Source of the DNA: Limnoperna fortunei
Taxonomy: Eukaryota > Mollusca > Bivalvia > Mytilida > Modiolidae
Direction of reading: 5' to 3'
DNA length: 64,000 nucleotides
NCBI GenBank assembly: GCA_944474755.1
Contig: OX104112.1
Location: forward strand, 83,093,756-83,157,755
Below, in pieces: positions 48,601 to 59,100 of this stretch; within the stretch, counting starts at the first letter, position 1; every line of letters begins with the position of its first letter. The notes under the pieces were generated by a model. The model had not been told where the DNA came from, did not search any database, and was given only the letters and a program-made list of their open reading frames with translations. Position numbers and translations under genes: made by a program.

Positions 48601-48834
48601 ATTATTATTGGAAATTACAGTATTAATTATAATTTTTATATGATAAAGCTATTACATAAACAATGATGTTTGCTTGCACAATACTGGCGCTCTATCATTT
48701 GAAATTAACATTGAAAAAAAACTATTTATAACTTTTTATTTTTAGATTCCAGTGTTGGCAGTAGGACGATGTTTAATAGCTATCTTGTCATCTTCTTTAT
48801 AATAACAAAAGGAATCTTGATTTTGATCAGCTGA
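36426..48834 (+). CDS. M28 family zinc metallopeptidase, seven exons, 5' end not found
   Basis: Seven exons (36426-36619, 37265-37373, 37705-37833, 46361-46524, 47104-47398, 47890-48030, 48746-48834) join in one open frame of 373 codons plus stop, every junction GT/AG and in phase. Numbering from the first exon, the metal site is complete: His93 with catalytic Asp95 (HYDT), Asp105 (DDNGSG), Glu142 base and Glu143 ligand (DVEEYG), Asp178 (ILDT) and His309 (YHNP). M28 enzymes are aminopeptidases or carboxypeptidases with two zinc ions. A hydrophobic C-terminal end suggests membrane or GPI attachment, so extracellular action is likely; the substrate cannot be told. A first exon with a signal peptide must lie upstream and may have been displaced by the Tc1 insertion. 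Intron 3 holds the giant minisatellite. Confidence 0.9.
37265..37373 (+). CDS. M28 gene exon 2 (HYDT motif)
   Basis: Acceptor 'tttttttcag', donor 'gtattt'. Encodes 'FHTVVGILKGTN' and 'IVGLGAHYDTVPTT', holding the first zinc ligand His and the catalytic Asp. Ends with one base of a Gly codon. Confidence 0.92.
37705..37833 (+). CDS. M28 gene exon 3 (DDNGSG and EE motifs)
   Basis: Acceptor 'attatttcag', donor 'gtaattg'. Encodes 'GVDDNGSGLAVLLDVARQI' with the bridging Asp, and 'TIIFASFDVEEYG' with the catalytic Glu and ligand Glu. The last Gly codon is split across the 8.5-kb intron. Confidence 0.95.
37834..46360 (+). other. Giant intron 3 of the M28 gene
   Basis: 8527 bp between the split Gly codon of 'EEYG' and 'LVGSRHFV'. 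The donor is 'gtaattg' and the acceptor is 'tgtgattttatag'. About 7.8 kb is minisatellite (38010-45785). The remaining 0.18 kb on the left and 0.57 kb on the right are ordinary AT-rich sequence. The other introns are 331 to 715 bp. Confidence 0.9.
38010..45785. repeat. 24-bp minisatellite, about 300 copies
   Basis: The unit is 24 bp, starting GGGTATGATAAG and ending CATTACTGT. Common variants: TAGGATAAG, TATGCTAAG, TGGGATAAG, TTTGGGTAT, CATTGCTGT, and shorter (19-bp) or longer (26-bp, GTGTGGG) units. The left edge (38010-38640) is old and diverged, with a period near 25 ('gtaggacaaggcgcat'). The right edge decays more abruptly (45730-45785). Blocks are themselves repeated: 41941 onward recurs at 43712 (offset 1771 bp), and a 309-bp step is seen near 44440/44750. 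Most units hold a TGATAAG GATA-type site. Because 24 is a multiple of 3 and two frames per strand lack stops, very long but meaningless ORFs run through it. Confidence 0.98.
46361..46524 (+). CDS. M28 gene exon 4
   Basis: Acceptor 'gattttatag', donor 'gtaagt' (consensus). Encodes 'LVGSRHFVDTW', which completes the M28 'EE.GL.GS..F' block, and 'NTAGFIILDTIMEY' with the fourth ligand Asp. Ends on a full codon. Confidence 0.93.
46705..46860. repeat. 75-bp tandem duplication in intron 4
   Basis: 'acggtcggttttcattttca', 'tcttaatttgctggtgttac' and 'aaagttgtt' occur twice (about 46722 and 46799) with few differences. Confidence 0.85.
47104..47398 (+). CDS. M28 gene exon 5
   Basis: Acceptor 'tttattgtag', donor 'gtacgt'. 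98 codons with 'FNQTFPETLKSI', 'LEPFPLPFARESDLPPLQKQ' and 'LRSDHRNFWTNN', the usual M28 'SDH..FW' segment between the fourth and fifth ligands. Ends with one base of the next codon. Confidence 0.92.
47700..47858. mobile_element. Small TIR element in intron 5
   Basis: Starts 'cggtttcataaaacttctca' and ends with a diverged inverse 'tttgagatgttttt...ccgagtcctga'. The same element is at 49153-49312. Both have paired 'cctcaaatttga' motifs inside. Likely a MITE of the type common in molluscs. Confidence 0.6.
47890..48030 (+). CDS. M28 gene exon 6 (last zinc ligand)
   Basis: Acceptor 'ctcaatcag', donor 'gtaaag'. Encodes 'DFRGDMIHCYHNPCDDLPTM', containing the fifth ligand His, and 'NFIGKTADVITMTMDTLSQP'. 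A damaged copy is at 58990-59093. Confidence 0.92.
48746..48834 (+). CDS. M28 gene terminal exon
   Basis: Acceptor 'ttatttttag'. 29 codons and TGA (48832-48834). The peptide begins 'DSSVGSRTMFNS' and then has a hydrophobic stretch, 'YLVIFFIITKGILILIS'. This fits a GPI-anchor signal (small residues before a hydrophobic end) or a short membrane anchor. It is less certain than the other exons because it has no conserved motif, but the phase and stop fit. Confidence 0.75.
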
Positions 48835-49420
48835 GTGTATTTTTGTTTTGCTTTTCATTCCTTGGAATGATTTTTCCACATGTTAACATTTATCCCGTCT
48901 AGAAAATGGTAAATATAATCGCTAGTAACTATATTATTATAAATTTGTAACTATATTATTATGAATTTGTAAATATATTTTTAGGAATTTCAATATAACA
49001 TTATCATAAACGTTGTAATGAAGTAGTTTCATCTTCAGGTATTTATAGAGTTTCATCCAGTTATATGTTCTTGACATAAACATTTCCGAAGAAAGGGTAA
49101 CAAAAAGACATGACTTCTTCAGACGTTTCAGGTAAAAGCCTTTCTGTCCGTTTGACGGCAGTTTCATAAAACTTCTCACTGAAATTCTCTTAAATCTTCA
49201 AAGTTTTTCCTCGAATTCGAATTTACAGCAATCTGATTGGTCAAAATTTGAGTTTTGGCCAAGATGAAGAAATCTTCAAATTTGAGATGTTTTGTGAAAA
49301 CGGGCCCTGATCATTGAGAATTAAATTTCATAAAATCTTGAAGTTAATACTTATCAGGGAACTTTATTTCAAAACAAACTTATTTGACTGATTGATTAAT
49401 TCATTGATTGATTGACACTA
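48835..49420 (+). other. 3' flank of the M28 gene, with a TIR element
   Basis: 48900-49045 contains three rough copies of 'aactatattattatgaatttgt' (about 23 bp) and is homologous to 57236-57325. 49153-49312 is a second copy of the small TIR element of intron 5. No consensus AATAAA was found close after the stop. The 80-codon minus frame here is not supported. Confidence 0.6.
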
Positions 49421-49424
49421 TACA

Positions 49425-49662
49425 GGACGTTTGATGCAGCTTATGGCTTATGGTACTAGACAATACGTTTAACAAAGCTTGTGACACTAGACAGGACATA
49501 TGACACAGCCTATGGCGCTAGACAGGATACAACCTACGGCTCTAGACAGTATATTTGACACAGCTTTCTGTGCTTGGCGGGACGTATGGGTCAGAAGTTA
49601 GAGAGCAAATTGAACCAACTTGTGGCTTTGGACAGAACGTTTGGCACAGCATCCGGCTCTTG
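49425..49662. repeat. Degenerate minisatellite, about 40 bp x 6
   Basis: Repeated 'ctagacaggac.tatgacacagc' motifs ('gctagacaggat', 'tctagacagtatatttgaca', 'ggacagaacgtttggcacag'), strongly diverged. It is cut at its right end by the element at 49663. Confidence 0.7.
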
Positions 49663-50142
49663 CATGGCCGTAACATCCATTGAGACAAGTGAGGCAGTTG
49701 CCTCGCCAAAATTTTACCAAGTATAGTTTTGACATACAAGAAAATTTTGTTAAGAATTAAAATTAAAATATAGAAATCATGTCTTTTACTTTCTACAAAA
49801 CTGTATATCGCTAGGACGTCGGTACCTTTAAAACAAACAACGGTCTTAATATTGAATTATCGATTTGTTGCTATCTGCGGATTTTCACTGTGAAGTATCA
49901 GCAGTCCTTCCAATAATGTCGAACGTAAACAAATAAAAAACAGGCAGCATTGATCTTTGGTTAAAAACTGGAAGCTGTAGGAAAAGAAGTGCAATTGAAT
50001 ATATCAAGGTATTAAATATTATTTTATGTAATCTTGTGTAGAATTTTAATATAAATTAGGTTGCAAAAGATGACCTTGAGCGGCCCCCGACCCCATGTCG
50101 ATTAGGTTTGCCTCACTAAAACTGTACCCTTACTACGACCAT
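49663..50142. mobile_element. hAT-like non-autonomous element
   Basis: 480 bp flanked by the direct repeat GCTCTTG (49656-49662 and 50143-50149). The ends are short imperfect inverted repeats: 'catggccgta' on the left, 'tacgaccat' on the right. Subterminal 'gtgaggca' / 'tgcctcac' lie on both sides. The 7-8-bp duplication fits a hAT-type element. No transposase inside. Confidence 0.6.
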
Positions 50143-50149
50143 GCTCTTG

Positions 50150-51060
50150 GCATGACGTATGAAGGCGGTATTATCGTGCAAATTGCAACGACGTAACAAA
50201 ATTATGACGTTATTTAATCCTTATGCTGTTGCTAAGTTAAAGTTACAAAATTTCTGTTGTGAATTGACGTTACGTATATTTTCGCGGAATCAAAATCAGA
50301 CACGTTTGTGGTGGAAAAATCTGACTTTGTCGTATAATTATAGGTCCCCTTTCAATTTACGTATCAGGCCGGATGAGTAATATTAGTATTTTGGGTCCTC
50401 GTCTCTATAAGTTTAGGCCCGCCCATATAATAATGGGTCTGCACAATTTACGTATCTGGTCTTTGTTTTGAAATTTAACATATGAAGATACAAAATAACG
50501 AGTTTAGCTTTTCTAAAAAGCTAGCCGTCTCTTAGCGGCATTACGTTTTATTAAAGTATCTGTTGTTTGTAATTTATATGTAGGATAGGTAAACAATGTA
50601 CCTTTTACGGACATTGTTTACACTAAACTATTAACAAATAGTGCTTGAGAGATTTAAATACATGTAGTCATTTTATGCGTGCTTTTTGAAAAATAATTTA
50701 ACAAAAATAGACTCCCAGAACAAATGTTCAAAATGAGCGGTACAAATGTGTGTTCTATTTTCATCAATATCAGAACGAAAATGAAGATATAAAAAGTATC
50801 ATTTTTTCCCAAACAGCTTTAAAAAGTAAGGAGATATTGGTGCAGTTTACCTTTTAATTGTTCACTGACCAATGCACTCAATGAAATAGAAGTCAATATG
50901 TGGAACGTAACATCACTACAAAAAAAATACTGATTACAATCCCTATTTAACCAAAGAATATATCGAAATATTAGTACACATACCAGTGCGATCCCGACAT
51001 AAACCAATGATATGACACAAATATATATTTATATTGGTGTCGATAATCGACCATACTGCT
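50150..51060. other. Dispersed repeat, otherwise unassigned
   Basis: 50500-51000 is the inverted copy of 34404-34800. 50150-50400 has a 73-codon + frame without recognisable motif. Confidence 0.5.
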
Positions 51061-51064
51061 AGAA

Positions 51065-51066
<2 letters not shown>

Positions 51067-51155
<89 letters not shown>
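51067..51155. repeat. (ATT)n microsatellite, about 30 units
   Basis: Uninterrupted ATT trinucleotides run directly into the hairpin-ended element at 51156. On the minus strand they give a poly-Asn frame, on the + strand poly-Leu; neither is a gene. Confidence 0.98.
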
Positions 51156-51157
<2 letters not shown>

Positions 51158-52949
51158 GGTCTTTCCCACTACAGTGGAAAGACCTTATTGTATTTCGTCT
51201 GATTAAGGTCTTTCCCACTACAGTGGAAAGACCTTATTGTATTTCGTCTGATTATTATTATTATTATTATTCTTTTAATCTTCCAACGCCAAAAGGAAAA
51301 AAGTGTCTTGACGTATCGCTTTGAAACTTGGCACAATTAACCGACACTACTTGGGCTCGATCTGAGTCACCCTGGGAAACCGATCTATTTTTAGTAACGG
51401 AGTTATCTGCCCCAAACCCAAAACCCTTGTGTTCAGATAAACTCACAAACCATGACAGATATCCAAAATCTAAAGTGGGGAAAATGTTGTCTGACTTATG
51501 GCCATGATTTGTCATGCAAAAAAAATTTCTTCAATCCACTTCCTGTTTACGCGATTTTGACGCGAAATTTGTCGAAAACGTCAAAGTTGTCGGATTTACA
51601 CAAAACTTGGTTTCCAAGTAGATATGAGGGTCCTAATTACATATATCGGATCAAAAAAATTTCGGTGCACCATTTTCAAAATGGCCGCCATTGAAATTTT
51701 GTTTTCAATATAACTCAAAAACCATAAAAAATTGAAGCAGACAATATATCAGAAAAATGTTCCTCTGATCGAGATCTACATTTGATATATTGTGTCGAAA
51801 ACTGTGCAACAAACCGTTTTCGAGGTTATGGCCCTTGACACGTTTCGGCTAAATTTTGTTTTCAATATAACTCAAAAACCATAAAAAATTGAAGTAGACA
51901 ATATATCAGAAAAATGTTCCTCTCATTGAGATCTACATTTGATATACAGTGTCGAAAACTGTGCGACAAACCGTTTTCGAGGTTATGGCCCTTGACACGT
52001 TTCGGCTAAATTTTGTTTTCAATATAACTCAAAAACCATAAAAAATTGAAGCAGACAATATATCAGAAAAATGTTTCTCTCATTGAGATCTACTTTTGAT
52101 ATATAGTGTCAAAAACTGTGCGACAAACTGTTTTCGAGGTTATGGCCCTTGACACGTTTCGGCTAAATTTTGTTTTCAATATAACTCAAAAACCATAAAA
52201 AATTGAAGCAGACAATATATCAGAAAAATGTTCCTCTCGTTGAGATCTACATTTGATTTAAAGGATTGAAAGCTGTGCGACAAACCGTTTTCGAGTTATG
52301 GCCCTTGACACGTTTTGGCTAATCAGTTTTTGGCTAATAACTTTTAAACCTTCAGAGATAATATAGTGAACATATGGTGTTTTATGACCGTCATAACAAG
52401 CCCTTCAGCTTAAGACCAAAGTCAAATGGTTACGGACAGCCATTTTCAAAATGGCCGACACCGTAAACAGTTTTTATAAAATGACACTTGAACCGTACAA
52501 AATTGAAGCAGACAATACAAGGGAAAAATGTTCGTCACATCGAAATGTACAAAAAATATTTTCATATATGAAAGCGTAAAACTTGTTGTTTTTTGAGTTA
52601 TTGCCCTTGATTCATATTTTGAAAATGGTTTTTGCTTTATAACATTTTAAACGTTACAGATGATGAATGAAACATATGGTTCATTTGAAAGAGAATTAAA
52701 ATTCCTACAATTTGATCCCAAGAAGTACATATTCGGTTGAGTGGTTTCAAAATGGTGGCCAAAAACATATCGTAAACTGCGTTATTTGTCAATAACTTTT
52801 AAATCGTTACAGATTATATAGTAAACATATAAGTTTTTTGTGACCGATATGTCAAGCCCTTCAATTAAAAGTCATTATCAACCATATACCTAGACATAAC
52901 ACTACCAAAATGCCGGGAAAGACCTCACATTTGTTCTTTGAACAAATGT
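51156..52949. mobile_element. Hairpin-ended satellite-bearing element 1
   Basis: Starts with a hairpin (AAGGTCTTTCC, nine-base loop, GGAAAGACCTT) present twice through a 49-bp tandem duplication (51156-51204 and 51205-51253). A unique part follows ('gacgtatcgctttgaaactt'), then four 157-bp satellite monomers (about 51701, 51858, 52015, 52172), each with 'ataactcaaaaaccataaaa', 'gaagcagacaatatatcaga' and 'gttatggcccttgacac'. A right unique part follows, then the end 'gggaaagacctcacattt' and a second hairpin ('acatttgttctttgaacaaa'). The design, with end hairpins and core monomers of about 160 bp, resembles the pearl-type elements described in oysters (from memory). Confidence 0.8.
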
Positions 52950-52966
52950 ATTGACATTTAATTATT

Positions 52967-54751
52967 AAGGTCTTTCCCCTTTCCAAGGGAAAGACCTTAC
53001 TGTATTTCTTATGATTATTATTATTTTTTTTTTTTTCTGCCACAGATGTCAAAAAAGTGTCTTGACGTATCGCTTTGAAACTTGGCACACTTAACCGACA
53101 CTACCTGGGCTCGACCTGAGTCACCCTGCGAGACCGATCTATTTTTAGTAACAGAGTTATCTCCCCAAACACTGTTTACCCTTGTGTTCAGATAAACTCA
53201 GAAACCATGAGAGATATCAAAAATCTAAAGCGGGGAAAATGTTGTCTGACTTATGGCCATGATTTGTCATGCAAAAAAACATTCTTCGATCCACTTCCTG
53301 TTTACGCGATTTTGACGCGAAGTTTGTCGAAAACGTCAAAGTTGTCGGATTTACACAAAACTTGGTTTCCAAGTAGATATGAGGGTCCTAATTACATGTA
53401 TCGGATCAAAAAAAATTTTTGGTCCACCATTTTCAAAATGGCCGCCATTGAAATTTTGTTTTCAATATAACTCAAAAACCATAAAAAATTGAAGCAGACA
53501 ATATATGAGAAAAATGTTCCTCTCATTGAGATCTACATTTGATATAAAGGTTCGAAAACTGTGCGACAAACCGTTTTAGAGGTTATGGCCCTTGACAGGT
53601 TTCGGCTAAATTTTGTTTTCAAAATAACTCAAAAACCATACAAAATTGAAGCAGACAATATATGAGAAAAATGTTCCTCTCATTGAGAACTACATTTGAT
53701 ATACAGGTTCAAAAACTGTGCGACAAACCGTTTTAGAGGTTACGGCCCTTGACAGGTTTCGGCTAAATATTTTTACGAAATAACTCAAAAACCGTAAAAA
53801 ATTGAAGCAGACAATATATCAGAAAAATGTTCCTCTCATTGAGATCTACATTTGATATACAGGTTCAAAAACTGTGCGACAAACCGTTTTAGAGGTTATG
53901 GCCCTTGACAGGTTTCGGCTAAATATTTTTACGAAATAACTCAAAAACCGTAAAAAATTGAAGCAGACAATATATCAGAAAAATGTTCCTCTCATTGAGA
54001 TCTACATTTGATATAACGGTTCAAAAACAGTGCGACAAACCGTTTTAGAGGTTATGGCCCTTGACAGGTTTCGGTAAAATTTTGTTTTCGAAATAACTCA
54101 AAAACCATAAAAAATTGAAGCAGACAATATATCAGAAAAATGTTCCTCTCATTGAGATCTACATTTGATATACGGGTTCAAAAACTGTGCGACAAACCGT
54201 TTTAGAGGTTATGGCCCTGGACAGGTTTCGGCTAAATTTTTTTTTCGAAATAACTCAAAAAACATAAAAAATTGAAGCAGACAATATATCAGAAAAATGT
54301 TCCTCTTATTGAGATCTACATTTGATATAACGGTTCAAAAACTGTGCGACAAACCGTTTTAGAGGTTATGGCCCTTGACAGGTTTCGGCTAAATTTTGTT
54401 TTCGAAATAACTCAAAAACCATAAAAATATAAAGCAGACAATATATCAGAAAAATGTTCCTCTCATTGAGATCTACATTTGATTTGAATTATTGAAAACT
54501 GTGCGATTAATCGTTTTCAAGTTATGGCCGTTGACATTTTTCGGCTAATCAGTTTATGGCTTATTACTTTTAAACCGTCAGAGATAATATAGTGAACATA
54601 GGTTTTTTTGTGACCGTCTCAACAAGCCCTTCGATTTAGGACCAAAGTCCAATGGTTATGGGCAGCAATTTTCAAAATTAGCAACCATATACCTAGACAT
54701 AACACTAAGAAAATGCCGGGAAAGACCTCACATTTGTTCTTTGAACAAATG
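52967..54751. mobile_element. Hairpin-ended satellite-bearing element 2
   Basis: Same architecture as element 1 but a diverged sequence: hairpin 'aaggtctttccccttt' / 'aagggaaagacctt', a shorter ATT tract inside, and seven satellite monomers (from about 53458, 157-bp spacing). Monomers carry 'ttttagaggttatggccctt' where elements 1 and 3 have 'ttttcgaggttatggccctt', so each element has homogenised its own array. Confidence 0.8.
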
Positions 54752-54759
54752 ACTTTTCA

Positions 54760-56458
54760 TTATTATTATTATTATTATTCTTTTAATCTTCCAACGCCAA
54801 AAGGAAAAAAGTGTCTTGACGTATCGCTTTGAAACTTGGCACAATTAACCGACACTACTTGGGCTCGATCTGAGTCACCCTGCGAAACCAATCTATTTTT
54901 AGTAACGGAGTTATCTGCCCCAAACCCAAAACCCTTGTGTTCAGATAAACTCACAAACCATGACAGATATCCAAAATCTAAAGTGGGGAAAATGTTGTCT
55001 GACTTATGGCCATGATTTGTCATGCAAAAAAAATTTCTTCAATCCACTTCCTGTTTACGCGATTTTGACGCGAAATTTGTCAAAAACGTCAAAGTTGTCG
55101 GATTTACACAAAACTTGGTTTCCAAGTAGATATGAGGATCCTTATTACATATATCGGATCAAAATTTTTTTTCGGTACACCATTTTCAAAATGGCCGCCA
55201 TTGAAATTTTGTTTTCAATATAACTCAAAAACCATAAAAAATTGAAGCAGACAATATATCAGAAAAATGTTCCTCTCATCGAGATCTACATTTGATATAT
55301 AGTGTCGAAAACTGTGCAACAAACCGTTTTCGAGGTTATGGCCCTTGACACGTTTCGGCTAAATTTTGTTTTCAATATAACTCAAAAACCATAAAAAATT
55401 GAAGTAGACAATATATCAGAAAAATGTTCCTCTCATTGAGATCTACATTTGATATACAGTGTCGAAAACTGTGCGACAAACCGTTTTCGAGGTTATGGCC
55501 CTTGACACGTTTCGGCTAAATTTTGTTTTCAATATAACTCAAAAACCATAAAAAATTGAAGCAGACAATATATCAGAAAAATGTTTCTCTCATTGAGATC
55601 TACATTTGATATATAGTGTCAAAAACTGTGCGACAAACTGTTTTCGAGGTTATGGCCCTTGACACGTTTCGGCTAAATTTTGTTTTCAATATAACTCAAA
55701 AACCAAAACAAATTGAAGCAGACAATATATCAGAAAAATGTTTCTCTCATTGAGATCTACATTTGATTTAAAGGATTGAAAACTGTGCGACAAACCGTTT
55801 GCGAGTTATGGCCCTTGACACGGTTCGGCTAATCAGTTTTTGGCTAATAACTTTTAAACCTTCAGAGATAATATAGTGAACATATGGTGTTTTATGACCG
55901 TCATAACAAGCCCTTCAGTTTAAGACCAAAGTCAAATGGTTATGGACAGCCATTTTCAAAATGGCCGACACCGTAAACAGTTTTTATAAAATGACACTTG
56001 AACCGTACAAAATTGAAGCAGACAATACAAGGGAAAAATGTTCGTCACATCGAAATGTACAAAAAATGTTTCATATATGAAAGCGTAAAACTTGTTGTTT
56101 TTTGCGTTATTGCCCTTGATTCATATTTTGAAAATGGTTTTTGCTTTATAACATTTTAAACGTTACAGATGATGAATGAAACATATGGTTCATTTGAAAG
56201 AGAATTAAAATTCCTACAATTTGATCCCAAGAAGTACATATTCGGTTGAGTGGTTTCAAAATGGTGGCCAAAAACATATCGTAAACTGTGTTATTTGTCA
56301 ATAACTTTTAAATCGTTACAGATTATATAGTAAACATATAAGTTTTTTGTGACCGATATGTCAAGCCCTTCAATTAAAAGTCATTATCAACCATATACCT
56401 AGACATAACACTACCAAAATGTCGGGAAAGACCTCACATTTGTTCTTTGAACAAATGT
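54760..56458. mobile_element. Satellite-bearing element 3, left hairpin missing
   Basis: Nearly identical to element 1 from the ATT tract rightward, with four monomers, the same right part and the same 3' hairpin. The left hairpin is absent: the ATT tract follows directly after element 2. This is as expected if element 1 was duplicated by unequal exchange between ATT tracts. Confidence 0.8.
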
Positions 56459-56599
56459 ATTGACATTTAATTATTATTATAATTATTATTATATACTTAT
56501 ATAATATATACTAATATATATAGTCTGTTTTGTCGGTGTATACCCTGGTACCTTCCCTCTTCTATTTAAAGTTTGTGTGCTGATATGCGCAGTTTAGTA

Positions 56600-57170
56600 A
56601 TCCTCCTTCTCCGCTCTTAATTTTAAATAATAGAGAGGTATAGTTCATATCCAAAATTTGTTTCAACAGAAATGTATGGACCAAGTTTGCCTTCTTTAAG
56701 TGTTTCTATATTTTTTACCACTCTTCTATGTAATATGCTTTTACAACTTTATCACATTTTGTTTTCAACACCTGGCTACTCTTTGTTAGTTGGGCTTTAA
56801 GGTCTGGCATTAATAATAATATCTGTTCAGTTGAACTATACCATGATGATAATTTAGTTCCATGTAGATATTTTAAAGTTTTATATGCTGCTTTGAGGAA
56901 ATGACATGTCAATATTTTCTAGTCTATGCCAAAACTGTTTCATGATATCAAAATGTAAAGGTAGACGCCCTAGTTCAAAATTAGTACTCTTCTTGTGAAC
57001 TCCCAGGATAAACTTACAAAATTTAAGACGTAGTTTTTCGCATAATAATTTTGGAAACATCTTTTTAACTGAGATGGTACAATTTTGCAGAAAATGGATT
57101 AAAGGTTCATAATATTTCACATTCATAAAGGAGAATAGGTTTTATAGTGTGGTCTGGATTTTTATTAGTT
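56600..57170 (-). mobile_element. LINE fragment, ORF2 region after RT
   Basis: Minus-strand frames read 'CEKLRLKFCKFILGVHKKST', 'FELGRLPLHFDIM', then after a break 'LKYLHGTKLSSWYSSTEQIL'. The 'LGV.K.ST.....GE/LGR.PL' block is typical of jockey/CR1-like LINE ORF2 between RT and the zinc knuckle. It matches in position the damaged part of the LINE at 62815-63200. Confidence 0.65.
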
Positions 57171-57235
57171 AAGCAGGTTTTTGTTTAATTTTTCATAATC
57201 TTTGGAACGATTTTCAACAAGTATTTTTCTAGTAG

Positions 57236-57325
57236 AGAACATTTAAATTATAATCGCTTGTAACTGTATTATTATGAATTGTAAGTATAGCATTATCATA
57301 TAAATTGTAATAAAATAATTTTATC
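57236..57325 (+). repeat. Copy of the M28 gene's 3' flank
   Basis: 'tataatcgcttgtaactgta', 'ttattatgaattgtaa' and 'cattatcata' match 48910-49015, with fewer internal units. It marks a duplicated piece of the M28 locus. Confidence 0.65.
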
Positions 57326-57779
57326 TTTTAATTTTATTTGTTACGATCGTTATTCTTTTCAATCAACAACCCGAAAGGTGGGACAAAAAAGTATGGCGTT
57401 TCCAGCAGAGGTCGGTAAAAGCTCTTATACAGTGGTGTTATTCGGAATAAATAAATAGAAATTTGAAAACATTTAATTATTCGTTTCGAATGATTGAATC
57501 ATTCTATGAAAATCTAGAAGTAAAAAGTCCAGCATGCAGTATGTAAGCTATATATACATCGCAACAAGGTTGACAAGGAATAAATGAATTGGTAAAATAA
57601 ACGTTAACTATTTCGGACAAAATAAGTTTTGGAATGAAGACTTCAACAAGACGATATGTTTCTATTTATAGACTTTCAGGTCTGTCGATACTGAATTTGT
57701 GTGATAAGGTCCAAGTTGATTTGTACCACCCACACGACTTATACTATGCGTTTACAGTTTTGCTACACATTATTTTTTA

Positions 57780-58620
57780 TACCATACATATGGAAATATT
57801 GCAGAAATGAATCTTAGATGGTCCTCTACAAAGATTGAGTTTTTTTTCGATCGAAAATCCAAGATGGCAGCCACTATAGAGACAGTGCAACAATAGGACT
57901 CAACAGGAAAAACAAACAAAAGTGAATAGTTGTGTTATTATGTTAATTTTTTCGAGTAAACTGGACTGGAAATTCAACATGACAGGGGTACTGATGCGTT
58001 TTGATTGGCTAACTATTTCAAAAATCTTTTTACAAACTAATTGGCAAATGGATTTGAAATATTGCAGAAACGTACCTTATATGGTCCTCTGTGAAGTTTT
58101 AGTTTTTGTGCCGATCAAAATCCAAGAAGCTGCCGCTGTTGGATACAGCTTCTTATTGGACCCTATGGTAAAATCTTACAAACAGCTAGGCAGGTTAAAT
58201 TGTATTATTGCAAAAATGTACCTTTGATGGTCCTTTAAAAACAGTTTTAAGTGTCGATTCAAAATCCGCCTCTATGAAACATAGCTTAACATAGACCTTA
58301 TGGGAGGTTTTCGAGCTAATTGGAAATTCAACATGGCTTCCAGAGCTGCTTATTCGAAACTTCAAAATTTGTTTTCTGTAAAATAGCTTAGCCAAAGGAA
58401 TCATAAAATGTAGAAATGTGCCTCCGATGGTATTCTACGAAGTTTGAGGGCTTTGTGCAAATATCCTAAATCAAGATTACAAATACAGACACATAGCTTA
58501 AATTAGACCTTTGGGAAAAACATATGAACGGCTTCTTCTCCAAAACTGTTCTATAAATAAAAATAAATCGTGTAGAAATAAAGCTGCGATAGTTCTTTTA
58601 TAGTTTGGATTTTTTGCTGC
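57780..58620. repeat. Diverged tandem repeat, about 5 units
   Basis: Each unit of about 150-190 bp has a 'gcagaaatg.a.ctt.gatggtcct' opening (57801, 58061, 58208, 58411, 58572), a 'gatcaaaatccaaga' middle and a 'ttggaaattcaacatg'-like end. The 101-codon frame at 57922-58227 is part of this repeat. Confidence 0.65.
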
Positions 58621-58879
58621 TTATTGGAAATTCAAAATGTTTACATACCCAGACAACCATCTTCTCAGAAACGATCCTACTTGAGCATTTAATATCAAAG
58701 TTTGCCAGAAATGTCATGTCTCATAAAAATGTCAGGCGAGTTGTTTCATGGGACTATTAACAAAGCTGCTCGTAAGATTACTTTTTTGCGCGGGTTACAG
58801 ATTTGTCCGAAAACAGTCCTGATTTATACCTTCAAAGACCACTAAAGACATGGAACAGTATTCATTCAACGGAGTCGTT

Positions 58880-59100
58880 CATAGTTGTAACAAGTTAGAC
58901 GATAAATGTCGGAATACAGAAACATAATTCATCGTCTCTTTCCAATTTATCTGTCTACCTTGTAAGAAAATAATAGCTTTGTAATAATGCATATGGTGAT
59001 ATGATACACTTCTACCACAAATCTTACGTTTTATTTGAGAAACAGCAGATGGTATTACTGTAATGACCAATACATGATCACAGCCTGGTAAGGTATACAC
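58880..59100 (+). pseudogene. Relic of M28 exon 6 with upstream intron
   Basis: 'gttagacgataaatgtcgga' and 'aattcatcgtc' match intron 5 at 47511. Then 'ggtgatatgatacac' and 'gagaaacagcagatggtatt', 'cacagcctggtaaggtata' match exon 6 (47890-48030) and its donor. About 40 bases in the middle are missing or replaced, removing the segment for the zinc ligand His and following Asp pair, and no open frame remains. It is a dead copy. Confidence 0.7.

Noticed and set aside
50943..51324. Poly-Asn (minus) and poly-Leu (plus) ORFs
   Set aside because: Both are the ATT microsatellite read in frame, with repeat sequence on either side.
51267..55223. Recurring 80-87-codon ORFs ('DIQNLKWGKCCLTYGHDLSC' and its antisense)
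   Set aside because: They fall in the left unique part of the satellite-bearing elements, occur on both strands at the same place, and end in the satellite. The similarity between copies is explained by element duplication.
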